A DNA stretch of 64,000 nt from Calliopsis andreniformis (GCF_051401765.1 NW_027480542.1:496001-560000), one strand, 5' to 3'; positions 23,561 to 35,611 are shown, numbered from the stretch's first letter. Made by a program: numbers and translations. The notes: a model not told the origin generated them from the sequence alone.

Positions 23561-24109
23561 TTTGAGAATATTAAGAAGATTAATAATCATATATTAAGAA
23601 GGTTAGTAACCATAAATAAAAAAGTAAACTTAAATAGATGTAAAGAAAGACCACACTCATATACTAGTGTGTCGTTTTCTTAATGACATATTTTGCATTT
23701 ACCGCGTTATCGCCGGAGTTCAAAAGGTGTCATGACTGTCGTCTATGAGATGAGAAGGAAGGAAGGCGAGGTTAGGTAAAGTTTAACAGATCAAGAGAGC
23801 GAGTTGTGATATTTGTCAGAGAACTACAAAAATAACGGCCTGTAAAGAATTAACAGACCTCTGGAATAAAGGCTTTAAATGTTGTATTTTTTGTCTTTAC
23901 AGGTGAGAAACTCGTTTGCTCACAGATACTTGATCTTGTAAACTAGTGTACAAGTTTGTGTTTAGGGTTATGAGCGTTGGTTTGAAAATAAAAAAAAGTA
24001 TTTTGTCTTTGCAGAAAAGCGTAATTTCGTCTTTATTTAAACTATAGCAGTGGGATATCATTATATAGATTTGAACAAAGCTATATCTATTTTATTTTTC
24101 ATATTAATA

Positions 24110-24603
24110 GGTAGTTCTAAGTTTTAAAGAAAAAGATGCTGCTGCCATTAATACCGCACAAGAAGTGCTTCAACAAAACGAACTCCTGCAAAATCTAATG
24201 CTTATAAAGACTCATTTAAACACCTTACCGGCTACTATTCAGAAATTAGAAACCATAGGATTACCATTACATCATTCAACAGGAATATATATGCAATGTA
24301 TAGTTCAATTAGAAAACATCCTTGATGATTGTGGAGAGAAAATTAAGAAGGAAATAAGTGCTGTATTACAAAAAAAATACAGGATTTATGGAATTAAGAA
24401 AAATTTCACGTATTTTTGGCGGTGAATCTGTAAAAGAACCGTTGCATTTGCCACAACACTGCTTGAATAAATTTAAATATGCACCGATAACGTCATGTGA
24501 TGTGGAGCGGTCATTTTCGGCATACAAATTAACTTTTACCGACAAACGCCACCAACTAAAGCCATCAAATTTAGAAAAAATGCTTATAATTTGTAACGAG
24601 TAA
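24110..24603 (+). pseudogene. hAT transposase C-terminus (CGGBP1-like)
   Basis: 24122-24425 reads as the helical part upstream of the dimerisation domain (LPATIQKLETIGLPLHHSTG; ILDDCGEKIKKEI). A frameshift at about 24385 leads into 24400-24603 with the hAT C-terminal dimerisation motif KFKYAPITSCDVERSFSAYK, then DKRHQLKPSNLEKMLIIC. The preceding ATTAATAG may be a splice acceptor. The catalytic D/D half of the protein is not visible upstream. The wording matches the CGGBP1-like hAT family of insects. Confidence 0.75.
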
Positions 24604-25330
24604 GAGGGAGACCACGAATTCCCCACTCGAGACCGCCTCAGGCGGACGTAGTTCAGACCGCGGCCGCGAAGCGGCCACCGCGGAATCTCGCAATCCCGCA
24701 AGTGAAATCGCGAAACCGCGGAAATATAAATCGGGCAAACTGCACCGGGAGACAGAGCGTTTCACCCACCGAGCGTGCATACAGTGAGCGAGTACAGTGA
24801 TAACGCACAAGTTGGTTCTCTCTTTTGTAATAGACTGTCCGCAGTCCTCCAACGGACCCTTGGAAAGGTGGTGTCTAACCGCTTCTTACGGTAATAACCG
24901 TGATCCTCGACGGGAGAGTTCTCTCTCCGTGTCACCAGCCTCCTTGGGTCTCTGTATCTCACTCGGGGTGTAGCCCGGTGGACACAGGCAAAGGACCCCA
25001 CGGCCAAGGTCAATGGGTGGTATAGCCGCCGTAACCTGTAGCGCCAATCCCCGACTCCGATCCCGATGATCCTACTCCCCGACGTACTGTAAATACCGAG
25101 TGGAGTAGCGGCTCCAAACACCCGCCGATACCGCCGTTGGGACATACGTTCCCCCCACCACGTACCGAAGGGAGCAGCGGCGCCCAACCGACAGCGATCG
25201 CCTAGCCGGGGAGCTATGACACTCGACCACAGCGACTAAGCGGGGAGTACGACTCCCCACCCGACCGAGTAGAAGGAGCAGCGGCTCCTACGTCCTACAC
25301 CGTGTTGCGAACGAGAGGCACCCACGCCGC
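24604..25330. other. GC-rich island with degenerate repeats
   Basis: An abrupt GC-rich block in AT-rich surroundings, starting right after the hAT stop codon. It contains at least three degenerate copies of a unit built around GAGYAGCGGCKCC preceded by TACCGA- or GACCGAG-like words (about 25095, 25165 and 25280). Long overlapping open frames on the minus strand (24762-25187 and 25072-25260) are Arg-rich and look like composition artefacts. Origin unknown; it lies within the piggyBac interruption. Confidence 0.5.
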
Positions 25331-25518
25331 AGCGTGGTCACAAATTTACTGTAATTCTAAATATAATACATCAGAACACCTGTAAAATGTTTGTTGATAC
25401 TTAATATTACACTTAACACTTAACATGTATACTTAATATCGTGGATATTTGCATATTTTTCGTGCATAAATGTTATATGCTTTATGCATATCTATCGTGC
25501 ATAAACATCCGCAGTCTA

Positions 25519-27010
25519 GTGATAATTTTGCGATGGCACGGTTTGTAATATTCCTTCAGCTATTCGAAGTCGATACTCATTGTAATTTTGTTTCTTTACC
25601 ATACTGTTTTTGTTGTACAGAATATGTGAATTCAAAAGTGCCATATCACATATGTAAAAGAAAATTTTTCGGTATCCCTTCACGAATTTTCTCATAATAG
25701 GGATACTTGCTAATACCTAATCCTGACGATCAATATCAATCATTCCCTTATTGCATTCAACAATACATTTTGGCTTGAAAGTAGGGTTTAGGTGACTTTC
25801 GTTTTGTGCAATTATTTCTGCACTTTCATGCTTTGTTGAAATAATATGGACGTCTCGTTTGTCCTTCCATTTCAAAGCTAGTATGCCATTACAGCTTCTT
25901 ATTATGCATTCTCCTTTTTTTAATTTTGCTTTGACAGAATCTCCCGGCATATTTTTTCTATTGCAACGTACAGTCCCAAGAACGTTTATTCCATTTTTAA
26001 GCAAAGTTAGAAACAATTTCACTGAAGAATACCAGTTATCTATGTATAATATATGTCCTTTATTTTGTATAGACTTCAATAACTCCATCGCACTATAATC
26101 AGGATTTGTATTATCGTTTCCGGAATATATTTTAAAATTATAGTAGTAGCCTGTTGCTGACTCGCACAGTTTATAAAATTTAATTCCAAATGTCGCCCTT
26201 TTCGAGGGATTGAATTGTCTACAAGACACGCGTTCCTTAAATTTCATTAACGATTCATCGATCGCGATATTTTCTTCCATTACATATACGTATTTGAAGT
26301 TTTCATTAAAATAGTTTATCACAGGTCTCACTTTAGGTAATTTATCCTTGTTGTCAGTCACATCGTTATTTGCAAAGCGGAGAAACCTAGTGATTTGCAA
26401 AAGTCTACTTAGTGGCATACTTTTTGTAAATATGGGTGTTTCTATAATTACTCTTTTGGACCAGTTCATTTGGATTTTTGGTTTCTTTACTTGAGTCATT
26501 ATTATGCATAATGCAAAGTATATTTTAAATTCATTGCAATCTACTGGGATCCAAGTTTTATCAATTATCTTGCTTGTATGTTCATAGCTTATTATTTTTT
26601 CTGCGTATCGATTCGTTTCCTGCACAATATTATCCCAAAATACATTGTCGAACATTGTATTAAAAAAGTCTAACTCTCTTTTACTTTCACCTAACTGGTC
26701 TAAAATTGCTGCTCTTGTGTCTGGAGTTTGTGCATATTTCCAGATTTTTGGTTTATTATTTTTTTCTTCCCAAAACCATTACTCCGATAATTGCTGATAA
26801 ATGCTGTCTTCATCATCGGAGTCATCTGCAATTATTAATCTTCGTGGACGTTTTGTTACAGGAAACATAATATCACTGTCCTCGCTATCATATTCGAAAG
26901 TATCTACCGAACCAGAATCGGCAGCAATACTATACTTCTCTCCATTACCATCAAAATCAGATTTTTTGATAGTATGATGGGTATAAGAGTTTTTTTTTCT
27001 GTCTAGAGAA
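25519..27010 (-). pseudogene. piggyBac transposase (DDE_Tnp_1_7), main part
   Basis: An acidic N-terminus (YDSEDSDIMFPVTKR) is followed by a TAA at 26779-26781, after which the same frame continues through TMFDNVFWDNIVQETN. Catalytic blocks: NIAIDESLMKFKERV (first Asp), LYIDNWYSS (second Asp), LALKWKDKRDVH, and MIDIDRQD followed by TAG at 25717-25719 where Gln is expected. The frame then continues with IMRKFVKGYRKIFFYICDMA to about 25519. Two nonsense changes and the displaced tail disable it. The Tc1 inserted just upstream of the first visible codons. Confidence 0.9.
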
Positions 27011-27285
27011 TTACAGTCGGTCACGAAAATGTTCAGACACCACTATAGTTTTGACTATTATATTCCATACTTCAGAAATGTAAACAATGAAAACAAAAAG
27101 AGGTTTCACGTATGTTATTATGCAGTGTGTAGTTTATAAAAACGTAAGAAATATTTGTTTACGATACGCGATTATTTAACTAATAAAAGAAAAACGGAAA
27201 GTACGCTCATTTTCATGTCACGGAAATATTCAGACACTGTTAAAACTAAGTTTATATCACGCTATATAAATCTTGCTTTTATTAA

Positions 27286-27862
27286 TTAGTATTTTGTCGG
27301 ATATACCATATGTGTAATACGTAGCCATTCTTCTTGCAGACATCTTTTTAGCTCTTTTTTTGTGCTTATGGTAGTTGTCCGAATTCGGCGATCTAATTCG
27401 TTCCATAAATTTTCAATGGGATTCAAGTCTGGCGATTGCGATGGTGGATGGAGGATATTCTTGCAAGTGTATAATAAGAATTCTTGCACAATTCGCGATT
27501 TGTGCTTTGGGTCATTATCTTGATAAAACTTTATCCCATTTTGAAGTCCCATACTATCAGCACTTATATTTTCCGAATGCATTGATATTTCACGGTGTTC
27601 ATTCAATTCAGCTGCTAACTTTGGAGCACTTACCCGAAGATTACATTTGATTCTGCTAATCATGGAACGTTTCTCGCGAATATCTACTTTGACGGATAGA
27701 TTCAATTCTATCTTCGTTCTAGTACCGTCGAACAATATCCCATATCGTGCTCTTACTAATATTTTATAAATCAGCAATTTTGCGAATCGATTTCACTTTT
27801 CCATGATAAAAAATTACTAATTGTTGCATATCAAACGATGTATTCTTACTTTTACGATCCAT
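27286..27862 (-). pseudogene. Tc1 transposase, internally deleted
   Basis: Starts at ATG 27862 (MDRKSKNTSFDMQQLVIFYH), the first helix-turn-helix. After a frame change, RSMISRIKCNLRVSAPKLAAE marks the second paired-like helix region. The first catalytic Asp region is missing. FYQDNDPKHKSR supplies the second Asp and SQSPDLNPIENLWNELD the Glu, with 34 residues between: DD34E. A non-autonomous copy. Confidence 0.85.
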
Positions 27863-30800
27863 TTCGCACAAATTTTGAACAAGACTGACAAATATTTGAT
27901 CTATAACATACTTTGTACATAGTATGAATGATATGTTTACAAACATTGATTCAGTCAATTCCTGAAATCTCGAAACTTGAGAAGTATAGCAAGTGCCCGA
28001 ATATTTCCGTGACATGAAAATGAGCGTACTTTCCGTTTTTCTTTTATTAGTTAAATAATGGCGTATCGTAAACAAATATTTCTGACGTTTTTATAAACTA
28101 CACACTGCATAATAACATACGTGAAACCTCTTTTTGTTTTCATTGTTTACATTTAGTCGCTCTTGAGCTGTCGAACGGATAGGACGTGTTTATCAAAAGG
28201 TGTATATACGTGTACCCAACGACCGCAAATTGTGAGAGTGAGAGTGATAGTGAGACTTTGAAATTCTACTAATTGCCAGCCGACGGCATTAACCGTCGAT
28301 ATGGCAAACCAACTACAAATGAAAATAGTTAAAAATGGAAACAATTATAGGACAACTAACCAAAAACAACAAAACAACATCACTGAAACTGAAGACGAAC
28401 CAATGGAGCTAGACCAAACAACAAATAGCGACAGGAAAAAAAGAGATGCAAACAAACGCCAGGAAATAAAACAGAAATAGCCACTAATACCTATGGAAAA
28501 TCTAACACTAACATAGCGAGTTCGGAAGACGAATTCATTAGGGCAAAAATCGCTAAGCCAAACAAGAAGAAAATAATCCCGGCAGCTAGTTTAACTGAAA
28601 GCGGCTCTGAAAACGACGAATCGAAATGGCTTACAGCACCAAAAATACAAACAGCTAATAAATATCAAGTTCTAAGAGATCTTGCAGAAGAATAAACACA
28701 AAAGAAGCCGCCACCAATATTTGTCGAAGCGAACGTAATGCAACCACTAATGAATACACTCAAAAATAACTTATAACTAAATACTTACACGCTGAAAACT
28801 ACAGATAAGAATACAAGAATCCAGACCGAGAACATTGTAACGTACAGAAAAACGATACAAATACTAAGGGGAAAAAACGCAAGCTACTTCACCTATCAAA
28901 CGAAAGATACCAGAAGATACAAAATAACAATCAAAGGATTACATCACTCCACACCGATCGAAGACATTAAAGAAGCACTGAAAGATGCAGGATACAACGC
29001 AGAACACGTAAGCAACATCACAAGTAAAAAAACGGGATACCCCCTACCAATGTTCGCAGTTGAACTACACAAAGCAGCTAACAATAAAGAAAGTTATGAA
29101 ATCAAAAAGCTACTCAACACGATCGTTAACATAGAACCACCACGCTCGACAAGAGACATTCCCCAATGCGCAAGATGCCAAATGCACGGTTATACAAAAA
29201 ATTACTGCAATAGAGTATTCAGATGCGTAAAGTGTGCAAAAAATCATAATTCAAGCGATTGCCCAGGAGGAAAAAGAATAGAGAAACCAGCATGCGCAAA
29301 TTGCGGAGGGGCGCATCCTGCTAGCTACAAGGGCTGTATGATACGAAAAGAAATCGAAAGGAAACTTTTCCCGACAATTTCACACAGAAAAGATACACGC
29401 GACACAACCAGTTCACCATCAACGAAAGACCGAATAACAGATACGGTAAACGAAGCCACGAGAAGCCATCCCCTCCCCGCACCCGAGAGTACAAGTACAC
29501 GCACTGCAACTAATAACTACACAACAGGTATGTTGATATATGCCGCAGCAGTAAACGAAAAAACTAATAGAACAGAAACACAGTTACCCACAAACAGCGA
29601 CAATTCGGCTTTAAGGGGGCAGACTCCTTGTGTTTTGAGCTGTGTGCGTGCGCTCACACAAGCAAAGAAAGTCATACACGTATACGCGATGAGCGAGAGA
29701 GACAAACGGTTTCGCAAATTACGCTTTACGTCTCGATACTTGCATAAATGAATTTTTCGCGGGTACAGAACCCACGAGTAGACTTCACTACAGGGTGCTC
29801 TGGTCCATTTAAACTCCAATAAACACTATACGTTGAGAAAACTGTAAAATTACAAACTGTAAGCATGAAACAGACGCTGTTGTAAACTAGCAAGATGGCT
29901 GCCGAAGTGACATTTTTGCAAATAGCTCACGATTTAATGGTTTTTTCACTCATAGCACACCAGAGCACCCTTCCTTGAATTAGCACAATATCGTGGAAAT
30001 GCGATTTTTCTCAATTTAACACTTCTTGAAGGCGTAAAGCGTAATTTTCGTTGTGCACCCGTTTTGACACAAAAATAGTTCACCGATTTGCCGTTAGAAG
30101 CGTTAATGGTATATCTCAATCAATTTGGTCATATTACCATCAGCATCGATAAAAATACAGATCAGGCGGTAAATGTAATCTAGAATTTGACAGCTGAATG
30201 GCGTATTCATCGAATACACGAATACAGACGCAAGAAAGGCTTAGTTGCCAAAACGTATTGAAAGTTTGGTCACGCTGTTGCCACATATATGTATGTACAT
30301 ATTACAATTCTGCCCATAAGGAAAACTTGAACGAATCCAACTCCAGCCGAGATTTTGATTCTTACTAATAAGGGAACATCGCGAGGTGAAAGTCTCCGAT
30401 TTTGATGAAACTTTATAGGATTGTAGAATAGCCGAAAATATTCGACACGTATTTTTTTTTATTGCTTCTAATTCATCTAAAGGGTATGAAAACCACCCCC
30501 AAAGTTGGGGGTGGAAAACATATTTCGTTTAATATCTCCAAAACTAGTGCGTACAGCAAAATGATATACATGGGGCGATTGTGTATTTTTGAACGACGAA
30601 TCCACCTGTGTAAATAGTTTTTAAAAATATCAATTTATTTAAAAAATATATTAAAAAATAGTATATTGTCGTTGTTTTCACTGACAACATGCTGATCGAT
30701 CGTTTTGCAAATTTGTATGCAAATACTATGAACCAAAACAAAATACGGCTAAAATAGAATTTGGAATTTTTACGTTATAAACAAAATAATAGCATTCCTA

Positions 30801-31130
30801 GTTAAACTGCATTTTGTGCGAAATTGGACCCTGAAACGAGTGGTTTTACGAAAAATATATACCCCTATAATGTTTTTGTCATTATATTATGATACATGTT
30901 GTTTATTGTTCACTAAATGTATAAATTATAACATTGCTAATGAATACTCGCAACGTCTTACACTCGTTGCAAACAGTACGAGAGGTTCAGTGTGAGTGAC
31001 CCTTGCATCGATGAAAATGTAGCAAGTACAGGTGATTTACAAATCATTATTCTTCAATAATTATTATTTACTATAAACAAACAATTGGAATTGTTCCAAA
31101 AGTTATAGTTTAATCCACTAATTTTACACG

Positions 31131-31206
31131 AAAGTATCTTAGTTGAGTGTGAATTAGGCATTCTCTCATAATCTGTAGGTGCCTGGTTCGAATCTCGTAA
31201 TAGCTT
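31131..31206 (+). pseudogene. Elongator tRNA-Met(CAT) relic
   Basis: The anticodon loop region TCTCATAATCTG and the T-arm GGTTCGAATC match elongator tRNA-Met wording, and a T-run terminator follows at 31210. The anticodon stem and acceptor stem do not pair well. It lies inside the TTAA element, so it is either a captured tRNA or a SINE head. Confidence 0.5.
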
Positions 31207-31446
31207 TTAATTTTTTTTTTGTTTTCAATTTTTATTTTAAATAATTCTAATTTTTGTATACCTTTTCACAGATTACAATTATACCACTCATAACATTTTT
31301 ATTTTTAAATAAAAAAAATTAAAATAATTTCGTTTGTTTATTTCTTAAAAAGTATGAATGAATGATTGAATGAATAGCATGAATTTAATGAATTATTTAT
31401 TCTATATATATAAGTTTTAGGATTTCACATATTAGTATATATATAT

Positions 31447-31650
31447 GCCCATAATTATGAAAGTGGTCTAAATTGTATATTTCTTATTTTGGGATATTGA
31501 AAGGATTACATTTGAATAAATTAGAAAATATTTCTAGATTACGTAACATTATAATTAGTCTTGATTAATGAACATTTATTATAAATGTGAAATTTTGTGT
31601 GAATCTCATACGAAAATGTTGTTTCTTAGACCACTTTCATAATTTTGGGC
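31447..31650. mobile_element. 204-bp MITE
   Basis: Near-perfect 25-bp terminal inverted repeats (GCCCATAATTATGAAAGTGG at 31447; the complement ends at 31650). The interior is AT-rich and non-coding. Flanks are ATATAT on the left and ACATAT on the right, compatible with a TA target. Nested in the TTAA element. Confidence 0.75.
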
Positions 31651-32089
31651 ACATATGTATTGTTTCATTCGTGATACTCTTTCTTTGTCGCTCGCACCGT
31701 CCTTTTCTATATTCGTATGAAGCAAAATATCGGCTCAAGGCGTATTCAGTAGAGATTTACTGATGCATAAAATTGTAATTGATGTGGCAACAGTGTGACA
31801 GAACTTTCCTACGATGCGATTTGGCAATTATACCTTCGCACTTCTCATTTGTAATTCAACAGGATAACGCTAGATGCCACATTATCAAATGTCGCATGTA
31901 TAAATTATATGTTTTCACTAATGCCCGTTTTTTCGCAACAGCGCTTAGATCGATTCGGAGTAGGCCCCGAAGGAGTCTGCCCCCTTAAGCAGAATGGAAA
32001 AAATGATGGAGAAAGTAACTAATCTAATGGAACAACAAATGCAACAATTAACACTGATCATGAATGTGATCGTAAAATTCGTTTCTTCG

Positions 32090-34742
32090 GCCCAAAATTC
32101 ACGCTAAAAATAATCTCATGGAACTGTAACGGGCTACAAAGAAGGAAAGCCGAATTAGAGCAATTCCTCAACCAAAACAAGATAGACATATGTTTACTTC
32201 AAGAAACCCATGAAACAACGCTTAGCTATTTCAAAATATACACATTTGATATACATACAACACCAAATAAATCGGGAAAGGCGAGAGGAGGAACTGCAAT
32301 TCTTGTTCGTAAAGGTATTAAACACTACCCAGTACGAGGAACAGAAGAAACATGCGCACAGACTGCGGCAATAAAAATATACCTAGGGAATCAACAAATA
32401 CTTATAGCATCCTGTTACATGTCACCAAATCATACACTAACCGAAGAACAAATAAACGATATATAACCTAACCAGAATAAATACATAATAGGAGGCGACT
32501 TTAACGCAAAAAATCATCTATGGGGGTCAAGAATAAACACTACGAAAGGTAAGCTTATACAGAAAATAATAGAACACAAAAAATTAACTATAATAACACA
32601 AAGTAACCCAACTCACTGGCCAACAAACATCAATGCAGCCCCGGACATTATAGATTTTTTCATAAGAAATTTTAAACCTCAAATAACAAAAATAAAAGCC
32701 TTGCATGAACTTAGCTCAGACCATGCACCTCTACTCATGGAACTTAACGACAAACCTGAGCTAACCAATCCAGATTCACTAACAACCGGGAAAACTAACT
32801 GGGACGAATTTAAAAGGATATTAGATGAACAAATAAACTGCAACATCAGACTTAGAACGGTAGAAGAGATTGAAGAAGCAACCGAAAAACTTACGAGAAT
32901 AATCCAAACAGCAGCAACATTATCAACACCACCTGTAGTTAAAAAAGCTTACAAATTTAGCGAAACACCATCACACATAATAAAAGCAATAAAACAAAAA
33001 CGAAAAACGGATAAACAATGGAAAAAGTATCGAACGCCAAGTTTAAAGAAAGCACTCAACAAACATAATAGAGAAGTTAAAAAATTAATCAGGGAATACA
33101 ACAACAATAAATTCGAAACATATATAGCAAACTTAGATACGACACAAACTACAGGCTATAGTTTATGGAAAACGATAAAAAACATCAAGAGAAAAAAGAG
33201 GAATATTGCACCCTGGAAAACAGCTGATGGACGATGGACGGAATCACATGCCGAACAAGCGGAATTAGCCAAACAACACCTACAACAAATCTATAACTCA
33301 AACAATAACATAAAATATCAAAAACAAAAAATACAACCTCCAAAAGAATTTAGAACAGACCAAAAAGAAATCCAAACCCTAATAAAGAACGCCAACATAA
33401 AGAAGGCTCCCGGCTACGACTTAATCACTGGAAAAATCTTAAAAAATATAACACCAAAGACAATTAGATATATAACAATATTATTCAATGCAGCCATGAG
33501 ACTCCAACACTTCCCATCACAATGGAAATGTACCGAGATAATCATATTACTCAAACCAAGCAAACCAGCCGAAATGGCGAGCTCATACAGACCAATCTCG
33601 TTACTTCCAATACTTTCCAAAATGTTAGAAAAAGTTATACTGAGACACCTGATGAAACATGCCATAGACCGCGAACTTATTCCACCCCACCAATTCGGCT
33701 TCAGGTCTAAACACAACACAACAGAACAAGTCCACAAGCTAGTTCATCTAATCCTGGGAGCTTACGAGAAGAAAGAAAGCTGTAACTATGTTTTCTTGGA
33801 CATAGAAAAAGCTTTTGATAAAATACCACACCACGAACTTATAATAGATCTCAGCAACAAATTACCGGAGCATCTAGTAAACATGATCCATAGTTACGTA
33901 AGCAACAGATTCTTTTACGTCAAAATAGGCAGCGAAAACTCAAGTATTGGAGAATACAAAGCAGGGGTACCGCAAGGGAGCGTACTGGGACCAATACTCT
34001 TCTCTATATATACTGCAGACCCTCCCAAAGAAATACAAAACTCAATGTTAACATGTGCAGATGACACCACAATTTACGACATCGGAAACAATGCAACTAC
34101 AGCAATAAATTTAACAAATAAACTTAAACTACTATATTCATGGATGGAGCAAAAGAAAATTACAATTAATCCACACAAAAGCACAAACATCTGCTTCACA
34201 TTAAATAGACAGGAACTCAAGGCCGTATACATAAACCAAACAATCGTACCACAAACAATAGAAACGAAATATTTAGGAATAGTATTAGATAAAAGATTAA
34301 CATGGGGCCCTCACATAAAACACCTAATAAGGAAAATATCATCAGCAACAAAACAACTGTACTGGCTAATTGGAAAAAATCGAAACTAAAAATAACAAAC
34401 AGAAAGATAATATATACAACCATAATTAAACCTTTATGGACCTACGGAACACCCCTTTGGAGTACAGCTACAAAAAGCAATCAAAAGAAAATTAAAACTG
34501 CACAGTCGAAACTGCTACGAATGATACTTGACGCACCATGGTACATACGGAACGACGACATAGAAAAAACCCTAGATATCCCATCAGTCGAAGAAACCCT
34601 TTTAATCCTAAATCAAAAATATTGGGCCAGAATTAACACACACCAAAACCCGACGGTAAAAGACTGCACAATACCACTTCCAAGGAAACTGCGAAGGTTA
34701 CATCCACTGAACAAATGTCCAGTACCCCCGCCGGATTACTGA
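32090..34742 (+). pseudogene. Jockey ORF2: endonuclease, reverse transcriptase, C-terminal tail
   Basis: Overlaps the end of ORF1, with no AUG at its start, suggesting reinitiation. The EEP domain runs from KIISWNCNGLQRRKAELEQF (32108) through GGDFNAKNHLWGSR to ELSSDHAPLLMEL (32710), with a TAA at 32464-32466. The RT has KKAPGYDLITGKIL, SSYRPISLLPILSKMLEK, FLDIEKAFDKIPHHEL (motif A), GVPQGSVLGPILFSIY and the catalytic LTCADDTTIYD, where the usual Tyr/Phe before ADD is Cys. A frameshift at about 34385 moves to the frame ending HPLNKCPVPPPDY at 34742, the usual Jockey terminus. Confidence 0.9.
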
Positions 34743-35117
34743 TGAAAGCGAAGGGGACAAATTGTAGAAGAATGTTGAATGTATGAGTATAGTACGAGTA
34801 TGAAAGCATGAATGGATGAAGCGAATGACAAAAAGAAATGGATACAAATGGTGTAAGAAGTCTACAAATAGTAAGACTAGTGCACGAATAAAGGAAATTT
34901 ATAAAAAAAAAAAATTGTTTACATTTCTGAAGTATGGAATATAATAGTAAAAACTATAGTGGTGTCCGAATAGTTTTGTGACCGACTGTATATACGATGT
35001 GGCGACAGTGGCGACACTCCTTGATGCGAAGTTGCAGTTATTGAAGATTCAAATGTTAAACGAACGTTATTGTTTTATTAGTTCATAAGATACAAAATCT
35101 TTAATCGGTACCGGGAA

Positions 35118-35499
35118 TTCTAGGAACAAGGATCGAAAGATTTGCATTACCAAGAATTGTTAATCAACTCCTTATATTTATATTTTGCAAAGTTTTAATA
35201 AAGTAATTGTTTTGAAGAATTAACTTCAGTCTCACATATTCCTTGGAGACCCTAGAAATAAATCCCCTAGAGGTCTGCCAAAACGAAGCGTTTAAACGAA
35301 ACGAAGCCTTCTAGGAAGAAGGATCAAAAGATTTGCATTACCAAGAATTGTTAATCAACTGCTTATATTTACATTTTACAAAGTTTTAATAAAGTAATTG
35401 TTTTGAAGAATTAACTTCAGTCTCGCATATTCCTTGGAGACCCTAGAAATAAATCCCGTAGAGGTCTGCCAAAACGAAGCGTGTAAACGAAACGAAATC
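35118..35499. repeat. Two-copy tandem duplication, 191-bp unit
   Basis: Unit 1 starts at 35118 (TTCTAGGAACAAGGATC) and unit 2 at 35309 (TTCTAGGAAGAAGGATC). They are collinear and about 94 percent alike by eye through the shared CCAAAACGAAGCG tail. The repeat lies in the right subterminal part of the piggyBac. Confidence 0.85.
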
Positions 35500-35611
35500 A
35501 AAATACTGGTGAAAAGAGAATACTTACGTTTCAAGAAAAGACAGTCGATGTGAAATAACTCGAATCGCTGGTTCAACAGTGATATGCCGCATTTTATGCA
35601 TAAATTCCTGA

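Larger units (their letters stand above)
29615..31984. mobile_element. TTAA-flanked DNA element inside LINE ORF1
   Basis: Perfect 15-bp inverted ends, GGGGGCAGACTCCTT at 29615 and its complement ending at 31984, lie between TTAA duplications (29611-29614 and 31985-31988). The host ORF1 frame resumes in phase after it. TTAA targets are used by piggyBac and Kolobok families. No transposase of either was found. One frame near 31850 reads FVIQQDNARCH, a Tc1/mariner-like catalytic phrase. It contains a tRNA-Met relic and a MITE. Confidence 0.8.
28301..32105 (+). pseudogene. Jockey ORF1 (gag-like), interrupted
   Basis: ATG 28301 (MANQLQMKIVKNGNN). A charged disordered N-terminus is followed at about 28905-29060 by the pre-zinc-knuckle RRM-like domain (YKITIKGLHHSTPIEDIKEA). 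Three CCHC-type knuckles follow at 29166-29340 (CARCQMHGYTKNYC; CVKCAKNHNSSDC; CANCGGAHPASYKGC). Stops lie at about 28479, 28693 and 28771. The TTAA element splits the frame at 29611; beyond 31985 it resumes in phase with a Met/Gln-rich coiled tail and ends at about 32105. It would coat the LINE RNA. Confidence 0.85.
28155..34913 (+). mobile_element. Jockey-clade LINE, nearly full length
   Basis: Both ends are defined: the 13-bp target duplication ATTGTTTACATTT is at 28142-28154 and 34914-34926, with an A-run (34903-34913) at the 3' end. The element is about 4.4 kb after removing the TTAA insertion 29615-31984. It has a 5' UTR of about 146 bp, ORF1, an overlapping ORF2 and a short 3' UTR. Damage is light (a few stops, one frameshift), so it is among the younger layers here. 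Confidence 0.9.
27014..34988 (-). mobile_element. Tc1-like (DD34E) transposon split by a LINE
   Basis: CAGTCGGTCACGAAAATG starts at 27014 and the inverted copy ends in GTGACCGACTG at 34988, both flanked by TA. The inverted repeats are about 230 bp (27014-27245 against 27990-28154 plus 34927-34988). The right repeat is interrupted by the LINE at 28155-34913. Without that insertion the element is about 1.2 kb. It encodes a deleted transposase. Confidence 0.9.

Noticed and set aside
24762..25260. Long minus-strand frames in the GC-rich island
   Set aside because: Arg-rich translation from high GC and repeats; stop codons are rare by composition. No recognisable domain.
31779..31988. Separate transposase gene suggested by QQDNARCH
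   Set aside because: Only one catalytic-like phrase in a 69-codon frame with no flanking motifs; kept as a note in the TTAA element.
33414..33737. Minus-strand frames opposite the Jockey RT
   Set aside because: Antisense shadows of a strongly supported RT coding region.
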